The notes under the pieces were generated by a model. The model saw only the letters and a list, made by a program, of their open reading frames with translations, made no database searches and had not been told where the DNA came from. Position numbers and translations under genes: made by a program. From assembly GCA_004335835.1 (NCBI GenBank), contig RWJK01001849.1:186001-250000 (forward strand): a stretch of 64,000 nucleotides of DNA, in the 5' to 3' direction. Origin of the DNA: Scenedesmus sp. ARA3. Taxonomy: Eukaryota; Chlorophyta; Chlorophyceae; Sphaeropleales; Scenedesmaceae. Below, in pieces: positions 36,484-52,679 of the stretch (position 1 is the stretch's first letter; each line of letters starts with the position of its first letter).

Positions 36484-38553
36484 GGCTAGTTATGGCTGCC
36501 TGCTCCACGCTCGGGGGACAAGGGCTGCTGCAAGCTGCTGCTGTGTAGGGCTTGCTGGTGCCAAATAGATTCGCAAGTCGTGCTAAGCTGCTACAGCATT
36601 GTGCTGCTTTTGCAGATACCTGCGGTTGCGGGCATGCAGAACAGCAGCAGTAGGGTTGTTCGGTTTTGCGACAGGCGCAGCCTCTTCACGGCTCATGAAC
36701 CAGCAGCGTGCAACCCAGGGTGGCTTTATTCATATGCCAGTGCACATAGGGCACCTAGGCCGTGTAATGGGGGCTGCTGCATGTGGTCACAGCATGCACC
36801 AAAGGGAGGTGCTGCTTACGCAGGTGCAACTGGTGTTTAAGTGTCTTGACGTTCAATTTCCGCTTTTAAGTGCAACAAAAACTGCGCGATCTTTAATTTT
36901 TGTAGATCGCTGGCACTGTCCACGAGCAGGTTGTTGGTCAGTTCGATACAAGTTGAGATTCCCTGGTGTGTGTCACGCAGCAGGCGCAAGTAGGCACACA
37001 AAAACAACTTCAACTTGGTGTACGAACTTCGCGCATGCGTGCGGTTCACTGCGCCCTGCTGCCAAACGGCAGTGACACCAGGGTCTTGGAGCAGCAGAGC
37101 CCTTCAAGCAGTGTTATTGTGTCCACTCCAGAGGATTCGAAATATACATTACTAGACTCAGAAATTTTGACTCCATCAAGCTGTTAACAGTGATGCAAGC
37201 AACCTTATATACTTGGGTGTCCTGTGTTTCAGCAGCTGCATCGTAACACTGCGCTGGTCAGATCCTCATTGCCACTTACAATCAGCTTTGCCGCATATTA
37301 TTATACAAACACTGCGTCCCCAGCGTGAACCACGCATCCTGATATCATAGCAACAAAGAGGATCACAACCTTCCGGAAGGGATCCCCAAGCACAAGCCCA
37401 GCTCAGTCAGTGACACCCAGCTGACACTTGAAAGTGTCCAATTGGCCCAAGAAGCTCATTGACAAAGCTGTGCCAGAGGCAGCTGATGTAACATGCAAGC
37501 TGAAGCAGAAGAGACACGATAAAATGTCTGACGAAAGGCAAGGGAAGCAAGCAATGACTGAATGTTGACAGCTGTGACATAGTCTGTACAGGCCTTGCCT
37601 TGTTCACTCATTCATGAAATGTACTCGAGAACACTGTTAGCTCTCTGCCACCTTAGGTCACCGCGGCAGCAACAGAACACAGGAGTTGTAGACACAATTT
37701 CAAACAGCTGCCGGATCACAGTACTGCTGGATCACAGTACTAGTACAAGACAATCACTTCCAGCGCATGAACAGCACTTTGCAAAGGCCTCTGTCTAAAA
37801 ATGTGTGTGTATAGATTGTGCAGATTGCAGCAAAAACACAAAAAAATGTGTTCCTTGCATCTGAATGAAGACTCACTGTGCAGGACAGCCTGTACACTGA
37901 GTTTGCAGTCAGTGGAGCTGTATTGGTGCGTAGAGACCCCACCAACAACACAGCACCACCAGCTGTACTTCATTGCCAGCATACGATTATTCAAGGCCGC
38001 AAGTAGTATCAGGAATGAACTGCGCTAACTACGCTACTGTGATCGTTCACCAAAGCGTCATTTGCTAAAGCCTGAAACCATAAACCATCCTCTGTGGTGC
38101 ATTCAGATGTGACTCATTAGGTCACAGTTGTCGTTACCGTCAATGTCCAGCCTCTTCTTGTGTTGAATTTGCGGAACCCGGCTGCTTGTAGTACGTGGCT
38201 GGACTGCCTCCAGCCCTTGTCAGGAGCAAAAGACGACAGCCAAGGCCTCATCTGCAGAACATTGCAGCAACATGCTTTTCACGCCCATGGTTGAATTGCT
38301 AATCGACCTCACATCCCTACAGCGCTGCACTGAACAGTGTTGGCAGGCTGTTCAACACCTGCGGAAAACCCCACCCGCCAGCCATGTACAACTTTGAATG
38401 CTGCTGCTGGATGAATTCTGCTTGCACAAGAACTGTGCTGCGGCATGCTTCACTACATATGGTTTCAAACGCAACAAACATGTGTTGCTTCAGCGCCTTG
38501 TCCAGAACCTCACCTGGAAAAGTTGCAGCAGCTTCCTCACGTGTTGCAGCCAC
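36484..38553. other. Intergenic upstream of the uridine kinase gene
   Basis: About 2 kb with lower GC than the genes in parts (for example 37130-37340). No splice-supported gene was seen. The 38317-38553 part remains open in frame with the last exon of the next minus-strand gene, past its TGA; see findings. Confidence 0.35.
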
Positions 38554-41439
38554 TCAGCCATGCAGCGCTGCCAACTCCCCAGTCAGCCATGGGGTGCCAT
38601 TCTCGCTGCCAGCCTCCATGCGCTCCCAGACATGGATGTTGAGGTGCAGCTTCTGTAGGTTGCCATACGTGACAAGCCGCTTCCAGCCCCCCAGCTTCTC
38701 GCAGTACACGCGGCCGTGCACCAGCTGCAGCAATGACACAGAAACGACGACATGATTTCAACAAAAGTGCTGCACACAAGCGAATGCGCAAAGCAGGGTA
38801 TATGGCACAATTGTGCATCTTCTGAACAGCTGTTGTGTGGTTTGCGGCAGCAGCGGGCACCTTTGTCAAGATGGCACCATGTATCTGTCCACATACGGCT
38901 GCACAAGCAAACGGTGAGCAGAGTGCATGGCACGCAAGCGCTTACCACGAAGGACTGGTCCTGATCGTTGGCAGGCACGTCCTGCAAGTGGGGCAGCAGT
39001 CGGCGGTATCAGCAAAGTGACGGAGGATGGAAGGTGAAGGTGTTTTGCTGCAGGTTCATACTGTGCGTTTGCAGATTCAAGTATTCAAGACTCCTGTTGC
39101 CATGACTGCTGCAGCAGTGCCTCACCCCAATGTCAAAGTCAAACTTCTCATCTGCCTCATCCACCTGCAGCTGCTGCTCATGAGCCTCTGCGTCTGCAGC
39201 CGCCGCCGCCGCTGCTGCTGCAATCAGCTCAGCTGCACGCTGAGATGCGAACTGCTGCAGCAGCGTCTGTACTTCAGGCAGCCGCAGCCATTCTGCTGCA
39301 GCTGCTTGCTCGGCTGCTGCATCTGCCACCTGCCACATAACTGCCATCTGCTGCTGCGCAATGGCCTGCTCTGCCTCCCGCTTTGCTTCTTCTACTCTGC
39401 TTGCCTCTGCCCTTGCTGCCGCCTCTGCCGCCATGGCTTCCTTCCTTGCTAGTTTTGCTGCTTCCCTGGCAGGCTTCATGATGTGGTACGAAAGCGAGGC
39501 CTTGTGTGCTGCTGCGTCTGCTGCGTCTGCTGCCGCGTAGTAGTCTTCTACCATGGCGACTGCTGCTGCCCTGCTGAGCTTGGGCTTTGCTGCCACTGCT
39601 GGCGTCCCTGCTGTTGCCTTGGCTGTCCTGCTGCTGACTGCCGCCGCCTTCGTGGTCTGCGCCTGCTCTGCAGTTGTCGTACCAGGCTGGATGGCGCGCC
39701 CTGTGCCGGCTGCCTTTGTAGCATCTTCGCACTTGGGTGGCGTCTCGTGCTGTCCATACTTGCTGCCCTGCACATGCAAACAATGAACACAGTCAGACCA
39801 GTATAAGATGAAGCTGCGTTGATCCTACGCTGCACAAACAGTTCATATTATTTGGTGTTTGAACTTGAGTAGGTATTGCACTGCACCACTGCTGACGGCA
39901 TAGCTGTCTGCAGGATGGTCGGAGGCAGGTGAAGCAGGTGATGCCTCAAAGCGTGGCGTTCAAACTCTTACCACCTACCTCTGTGTGTCCCAGCTCATTC
40001 TGCTCAGAGGAAAGCTTCTTCCCCAGCAACCTCTGCAGTAGCAAAGATAAGCAGCATTGTTCAGCATGCACAGCATGTTGTTGTGCACCACTGTATGATT
40101 ACTGGCTGTGGACTGTCGAACAGGTCAGCACAGAGGATACCACTTCAGCAACACACTTCAGCTGGAACAGCAACAAGGTGAAGATGGCTACCTAGCATGG
40201 ACTGCAAAAGGTTAAAGTACCCGTGCATGATGCGTGTGGCATCAGGGAGCGCCTGGCGTGGCGACTACTTGCAGGAAAACAGAAGTTGCTGTGCTCTACT
40301 TGCAGTGCTGCATGCTTATGACAAAGTGCAATCTCACCAGGGGCTCAACAAATGTCGGTCGCACGCCAGGCAGAGTCATCTTCTTCACATCTTACAGCAG
40401 CAAGCAACAGTTTCAGCTTGAGTGGCAGGTGATTGCCAGCAGAAGGTGTGTCGCCCAGCTGCTGGGAACAGCAGCACAACAGCTTGCAGGAACACTGTTG
40501 ACAACAGGTCATGCTCCAAGCCTCGCTGGCTTTAGCACATGAACTCTGAGAGAAGACCAAGCCGGGGCTGCCTGTAGCAGCTTTTTCTGCCAAACCTATC
40601 AAGTAGCAGTATGAGTGTACAAGTATGTGATGCAGCTCACTTCCATGACAAGGTGCACCCCACGCTGCGCTGCCTCCTCCCATGTGGGTCCTGCTGCAGG
40701 GCATCCACGGAAGACATCTATGGCAAAACCTGCGACTGCATTTAAAAAAATCTTATGTGAAGCTGTGTCCAGCTCAAAGTGAAGATGTTGCAATTGGCTG
40801 AGCATGCCTGCACGTGGAAGATTCCTGGGCCAGTGCACCTGGTTTGCAAGCAGTTTGGATGCAAAGCCTGGGTTGTGCTCACCTGCTGTGCTCGTCAGTT
40901 TAACACGTGCCCTGCAAGGGTTGCTGCTGGTGTCGCCGCTGCTGCTGCTGCTGTCTGTTGAAGCTGCAGCAGGCATCAGCTTGCCACCCTCGCCTGACTG
41001 CTCCTCGGCCAGCAAGGCAATGGATACGGAGAAGCCAGACTCACAGCAGCTCAAGAGCTGACTAGGGAACTTGCCATAAACACTAGTAGCTATTGCATCT
41101 GACGAGCCTGTCAACAGGGAAGGCGTGGAGGCGGGGAGATGTGGGGTGGCACAATCATTTGAGACTGCATGCATCAGGTGAGCAGTTGGCTTTCACGCCC
41201 CATTCGAATGCCAGCAACCGACGTGTTGTGCCATTGCTTACATTCACAATACGTGCGCGCTCTTACGGTCGACTATTGCCCTTTGCATGGGGACTTGCAG
41301 TGTAAACTGGCTGTCAAGTTGCTTCCATCTGTCACTCACCCCGCGAAGCACAGCTAGAGGACGCCAGGCGCGCCAGCCTCTGCCTGTCGTAGACATTCCA
41401 CAATGAAGTTGAATTCCGTTGACAAGTGATGGGTAGCAT
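38554..41439 (-). CDS. Unrecognised protein with organelle-like presequence and Ala/Glu-rich helical region
   Basis: Eight minus-strand exons in reading order: 41340-41439, 40883-41089, 40641-40735, 40338-40382, 39979-40032, 39126-39767, 38946-38981 and 38554-38724, closing in frame to 449 residues. I do not recognise the family. The N-terminus, MLPITCQRNSTSLWNVYD followed by RQRLARLASSS, resembles a mitochondrial or plastid presequence. VAGFAIDVFRGCP and KMTLPGVRPTFVEPL look conserved. Residues of about 200-370 are rich in Ala, Glu, Lys and Gln and likely form a long helix or coiled coil. The last block, LVHGRVYCEKLGGWKRLVTY, is Gly/Trp-containing and compact. The exon 4 acceptor (AAG) is unusual, and the chain rests on phase alone, so parts could be wrong. 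Confidence 0.55.
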
Positions 41440-42346
41440 GGCTCCACGGGCGACTTCCGCCATAGCGCCAAAGTGCAAAGTTGGCTATCGCAGCGCTTTG
41501 TACCAGTGCTCGCATCAGGTACCAAGTATGTGTTTCTAGTCATATGCTTCCAATCCTTGTCCGCCAATTGGTCAACCACCGTTTGGCCCTTCCCAGTTGG
41601 TTAGGGTTTGTCGCTAACACAACATGTTACTACACTTGCTACAGTGGCACAATGCTAATAGCAGTTCATAGTAGCGACTAACATCTACATCTTGACCACG
41701 TCATGTCTGCAAACTTCAAAGAAGGAAGACATCACAACGCTTGTAGGCATCGACCTGTTGCGCAACATCCGCAAGCAGTACATGGCAGCAGACAGATGGT
41801 GGCATGGACCACAGTAGGTGTACTGCTGCTGGATCGACAACAATTATAAAACAAGCAACTTATTACGATTCAAACCCATTTGCATCCACCAACCTGCATC
41901 TTGTTTGAAACAGTCAGCAGATTTGATTGCCTGTACAGTCCAGGCGTATAACGGCGACGGCCACCTGCAGGGGACATCTGCCCCAGGGCACCCCTGCCAG
42001 GCTGCAGTGCTGTAGCAGACTAGTGTGCTTCTTACCTCTGTACCACTGCGTTCCAGGCCCAAGACTATGTGCAGGCCAGCAGAACGGCATGTGGGATGGC
42101 TTTTCACACTGCGGCAGCAGACAGAAGTCTCAAGGCAGCGGCATGGTGGCAGAGTCTGCATGGCACGCACTGATGAAGGAATGCTACGTAGCAGTGTACT
42201 GCCAGCACAGCATGCACAGCTGCAACTCGTTAGGAACCTGTTGTTATTGTCGCCAGGCAGGTGGGACACTGGTACACCTGTTATGTGCTGGTCTAGGTAG
42301 TTGTTTCGCATCTTCACACAGGAACGCATGTGTCCACGTGCTGCTG

Positions 42347-42377
<31 letters not shown>

Positions 42378-44172
42378 CATGCTGCAACAAACCATCTGGC
42401 TTCCAGGCTTGCCATGCATATCCATTACCCTTGAACACGCATGACCTTGCCAAGATCCTCGCAGGAATCCTATGTCGCCCTGGCAGAAGCAAGCCATCAG
42501 AGGCATGGTGGGTGCTTGCAGGCTTGACCAACCACCAAGGCGCCAGGTGCCGCGCAGCAGAAGCCAAAACACCTACAATCACAGCAGCCGCAAGGTCTGC
42601 CCTGCACTGCACCAAGCACCACATGCAAACACAGCAGCAGCTTTTCTGCAAGTCGCTCAACCACGACACAATCTTAGGCTGCTGGTGGTGGGCTGCAGAA
42701 CAACAAGCTAGCACTGGTGCCTTATTGTTGCACAGCATAGCATTGCGTACCCCTGATTGCTGCACAGCCTTGTCTGAAACCAGCAGCAGCAGCAGTTGAC
42801 GGCTGTGGTCGCCACAAGTCAGCCGTGCCAGCCAAGCTGAAGCGCTAAACAATTGAGACGGCGGCCTGAACAGTACCGGCTGCACTGTCAAACGTCCATT
42901 TACTGCCTTGGTGCAACTGATGTGGCTGCGGTGCACCTGAAGGGCGGCAGGTGCAGCAACTGCAGCAGCAGCACCAGCAGCCAGGGAGGAACCCCAGATG
43001 TAATGCATCAGCTGAGACATGCTTCCAGCATGCGTGCAATACACCCATGGTTATGAAAGACCTGCGAGAATCAGACAAGAGTCTGCTGCTGGCGCTGTGG
43101 GTTGGCAACTCCCATACCCAGATGAATCATTAGCAGCTTGCACGAGCATGCTTTTGCAGACAGCCGCATCCTCATCTGTGTCCCTGCTTGCAGGAACTTA
43201 TCAATTGCCAAGCCTCACCCTGCCACATGCTGAGCACCTCCGCAGGTGAATGGCAGTCCCAAACACTGCCTGCTCTACCACACTGTCACAGGTGCTGGTG
43301 TGCTTGATGCATCAACTGTTGTCAGCAAGAAGCTCTGCTCCTGCAAGTGTTTGCACGCCCGGTGCTCAATCCACTAAACAGTAGGATTTGCCAGATGCCT
43401 GTCACATATCTAATGCAGATGTTCCTGTGGAACAACATTACGACTTCACCACACCACCACTTGACCACACTAACAATAATCGTGAGCACTACCGTACTCA
43501 TCTAGTATACAAGATGCATGCCAGGCCAAAACCTACATGCTGCTGCCCCAAAACAGTTAGGATATGCACCTATTCAACTGGTGTGGACGTTGTCTGCGCG
43601 TTGATGTAGCAGGTGCTGCCTGCAGGAACACCAGAGCCCCCCACGGCTTTGCGCATGGCCAGCGCTACGCCTGTGCTTGCTGCGTGAGGCGCTCGTCCCG
43701 GTGTCATGCGTTGACTATCACCTGACAGGCCACAGCCTGCACCCACGCTGAGCAAAGGAAAGAAAGCAGAGCAAGTCAAGCGCAGCACGTCTAGCAGGAT
43801 CATAGTGTAAATGCGGGTGCTTAGGGCTGCAGGGGCGTACCCAAGCAGCGCTGGGGACTAGGGGATCCGGACTGAACTCAATGCAGCAGCGCAGCAGCCG
43901 CATGTTGTTCGGTGCGCAAATGGTGCGCTGATCAGGTCGGTGTGCGTGAAGGTGGGAAGGCAAGTTGAGTTCAGCTGTAGAATGTGTCAGGCAGCAAGGC
44001 AACGTTGTGACACACTTGGTTTGCAGTGCGTCGACCAATGAACAACTGAACCAAGACCTGCTGCAGGAATGCGATATCTGTGGGCCCAATTGCCAACCGT
44101 CATTGGTGATGACGGTGGCTGGCAGGCTACGAGCAGGCAACCCTACCTGCGTCTGAATTGCGCACCCCGGCC
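41440..44172. other. Long region without a convincing gene
   Basis: Overlapping frames lie on both strands (plus 41927-42799; minus 42244-43044 and 41844-42572). None shows a known motif or a consistent splice chain. A (CTG)n run at about 42340-42377 and a minus-strand frame ending at 43570 (VGGSGVPAGSTCYINAQ) are the only notable items. A poorly conserved multi-exon gene could be hidden here. Confidence 0.3.
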
Positions 44173-45997
44173 TTATAGCGTACCTGCAGCCGCTGCGGTT
44201 GCTGCAATGTTTTGCTGATGATGGCCATGCTGCTGCTGAGCCTGTACTGCTCCCTGCTGCTGGGGAAGTACCAGCACGCCTCCGTGTGTACACTTACATG
44301 TAAAAGCCAGCCCAGACACCTGCAGGATACACTGCCGCATGTTTTCAGTGCGTAGAAGCTGCTCATGGGCATCGCATGCATTGCGTAGGGAGGTGCCGTC
44401 AATGCATGATGGTGGCAAAGCCAGCACGCTGCAGAGCTGCTGTGTGGCACTATGTCCACTTTGTAGAAATGGTTTCTGTGGCGTTAGTGTCCATTGTTGT
44501 TATTGACAGACCTAGAACAACTGCTGCTTGCAATCACAGCATCTCAGCCGTACAAAAGTGCTACACACATATGCACCGTCAGCCTTAGCCTTAAGGTGCT
44601 CAACTGAAATGCACACACCTACCTTGCCGCTGTGTCAACTGTTGATCATGATGAATTAAACACGTTTTCCATAGAACATCCCTGCTCATGAACACCACAT
44701 GTGACCACCAGTGTACCTTCGCAAGCAGCAACACAACACACGCACACGCACACACGCCAGCCAACTCTTTCTGCTGCTCCCTGCAGGCTCGCATCAATGC
44801 AGATATCTGTTGTGTTGCTGCCTGCCTCAGTACCTGTGGGGAGTGCCCCTCACGACCACCCAATGGTGATGCACGGACTGCCCAGCAGCACACCTCCACA
44901 GGCAACCACACAACACTCGCACACCAGCGGAAGTAAACCACTCTGCTGCACCTTGCAGTTGCTGTCCTTGCTGTGTTGCTGCCTGCTTCAGTACCTGGAG
45001 GGAGTGCCCCTCACGACCACCCAATGGTGATGCAAGGACTGCCCAGCAGCATACCTCCACAGGCAATAACACAACACTCGCACACCAGCGGAAGTAAACC
45101 ACTCTGCTGCACCTTGCAGTTGCTGTATTGCTGTGTTGCCGCCTGCTTCAGTACCTGTGGGGAGTGCCCCCCACGACCACCCAATGGTGATGCAAGGACT
45201 GCCCAGCAGCATACCTCCACAGGCAACCACACAACACACGCACACCAGCGGAAGTAAACCACTCTGCTGCACCTTGCAGTTGCTGTATTGCTGTGTTTGC
45301 TGCCTGCTTATGTACCTGTGGGGAGTGCCCCTCACGACCACCCAATGGTGATGCAACGACTGCCCAGCAGCATACCTCCACAGGCAACAACACAACACAC
45401 GTACACCAGCAGAAGTAAGCCACTCTGCTGCACCCTGCAGTTACTGTATTGCTGTGTTGCTGCCTGCTTCAGTACCTGTGGGGAGTGCCCCTCACGACCA
45501 CCCAATGGTGATGCAAGGACTGCCCAGCAGCATACCTTTACAGGCAACCACATAACACACGCACACCAGCGGATGTAAGCCACTATGTTGCACGGTGCAG
45601 TTGCTCAGCTGCTTTGTAACAGCGACTGTCCTAGCGCAGTTGCCTGTATCGGTATGAAGACTACTGGCAGTACCTGTGGTGAGCAGCCATCACGAGCACC
45701 TGCAGCGATACAGGGACTGCCTAGCAATGTAGCTCGACAAGAAATGAATAAAATAACAAAAACACCTGTTTACACGAGAAACTGTGCTACATGCTGCAGT
45801 TGCTGTAGGACGCAGAACACAATGCCACTCACCTTACAGCGTGCTGCACTGCGACTCAGGGCACCCGGAGCCCTTGCAGATTTGGTTGCTGACCTTGTAC
45901 ATAGGAGCTCCGCGAAAGCAAGCTCGTGCTTGTCGTCTGGCAGTTCTTGAAGTGTGCTGGCGCCGGCGGGAAGCTGCTTGCCCAAAGCCTGGAACAT
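44173..45997 (-). CDS. Tentative multi-exon gene of unknown function
   Basis: The most protein-like minus-strand pieces are MFQALGKQLPAGASTLQEL with DDKHELAFAELLCTRSA (45833-45997, ending in a good GTGAG donor), ASPLGGREGHSPQVLRQA with TQQISALMRACREQQKEL (about 44760-44880), and CIDGTSLRNACDAHEQLL with RTENMRQCILQ (about 44318-44405). A possible last exon ends in TAA at 44173. The pieces suggest a small helical protein. Exon joins between them are not settled because the 160-bp array lies in the middle. No family was recognised. The proposed start at 45997 would be divergent from the WDR26-type gene. Confidence 0.3.
44790..45725 (-). repeat. 160-bp tandem array with exon-end-like core, five copies plus a decayed sixth
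   Basis: CACGACCACCCAATGG starts at 44851, 45012, 45172, 45333 and 45493, giving periods of 160-161 bp. A diverged copy lies at about 45640-45725. On the minus strand each unit holds GGGCACTCCCCACAG|GTACTGAAG, which resembles an exon end with a donor. The first unit (about 44760-44880) continues into the protein-like VLRQAATQQISALMRACREQ, suggesting that the array grew from an exon/intron border. Confidence 0.9.
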
Positions 45998-46439
45998 GCT
46001 GACAGGCCAGAGTCATTAGCTGTAATGTTGACGAATGCATTAAAAAACAAATTAAGCATGCTATTGCAAGCGGAAAAGGCTTGAGCGCATCAAAGTGTCG
46101 GCTCTTGGCAAACCTAAGCCAACCATGAGGCTGATACAATGTTTTTTCCTCACCTTCACACCAGCCTTCAATACTTATGCAGCATTGCTGAGCTGAGGGC
46201 CTGTCTATGTAGCATGTGCATGTAACAACAGCACAGGACCTGCAACCTACGCCCTGTGCGGGTTCAGGGACAGGCAAAGCGCATGGAATCTCTTGGCAGG
46301 TTTGCCAGCAACTTCAACTTGAAGAACCTGGATATGCGTTATGCAGGGTCGGGGAACACCTGGGACCAGCACCTGTCGCCTTCTGTCGCTTTGCTCCTTA
46401 GCAAGGCATCCAAGATGAGTGACACATTTGCAATCGTGA

Positions 46440-51481
<5,042 letters not shown>

Positions 51482-52679
51482 GCAGGGGCAGTGCCGAGAT
51501 GCCAGTATGTCGCATGTCACGCATGCACGTGGCGTCCCGTGAAGACTTGGGTAGTTGTGCAGGCTAGGGTGCGCAAGAGCGACCTGTGTATTACACGGCT
51601 AGGGTGCGCAAGCATTGTGTGCACAGGATCCTGATGCTGTGCTGCGCTGGTGGAGGCCGCAGCTCTTTACTAGCAGCATGCTGGTGCCGTGCATGGGCGC
51701 TTTGCCAGCGATGAGGTTGGCGCTATGCACAATCAGCAGCTGTGCTGTTGTAGGGTAGTAGGGTGTGTACAAAAGGATAGATTGTGCGTGGGATGTGTAC
51801 CATACATGCGTGTACATTATCGCTTTGCAGCTCTCAGCAGGCTGCTGACTGAGCAAGCACTCGATCACTTTGTCTTCTGTTTTTGGAAGTGTCTTCAAAT
51901 TGTAGCATCTTCTGCATGGCATTGAAGGCTGCTGCAGTGCATGCGCTGGGCTGCTCAGCCTTCCCGTCTATGCTGCAGTAGGCGTTTGGCAGATGCTGCT
52001 GCGCCAGGTTGAGTTGTTGCGTGGGTGTTGTTGCTTGCTGTGGTGCAAGGTTTGTCTTCAACTTGCAGACTTCAAGGCCGCTGTGCATGTGTGCAGTGCC
52101 TTACGTGCGTAGCTGTGTTGCGTTGTTGCGTGTTGCAACATTGGTGTGACTGGCATGCATCGGAACCACAAGCAGCACTTGAGCATGCGTGCAGTACTGC
52201 ATCTGTTGACTTTGAGGGTGGGGGACAGGGCTGGGACATGGCGGTGCACTCTGGCTGCTTGCCCCTGGCCGTGGGGTTTTCACACGACACAAAGAAAGCT
52301 GCAATTCACAGCTTCCGAGTCTGGTTATTCGTCACCAGCGCCATTCACGTGTTGCCCTGCAAATGGCCATAATCATGTCATGTCAGCTGGTCGGCATGGT
52401 GCTACACAAACAAGGAAGGTATTTCGAACTGCAGCAAACTGGTCTACCAATAAAGCTATAGTCAAACCTATGTTGCGTGGCTGTGATGCTGAAATGCGGT
52501 GAATACGATTCTGATGCCAGCGCGCCAAACAAGCCCCGCCATCCGCTGTCATTTGTCGACAGTTGATAAGTTCACCGAAATGAGTTTTACGCTGTTACAT
52601 TTATGATTTCAAGCTATATTTGCCGCATTGTGGCGTCTTATGGGGCACTGCTTGACCAGTGAGCAGAGCAGCGCATAGG
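51482..52679. other. Intergenic between the WDR26-type gene and the PD40 gene
   Basis: About 1.2 kb. It contains a short repeat (GCTAGGGTGCGCAAG) twice near 51563-51612. No coding exon was recognised. It should include the 3' UTR of one gene and the promoter of the next. Confidence 0.4.
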
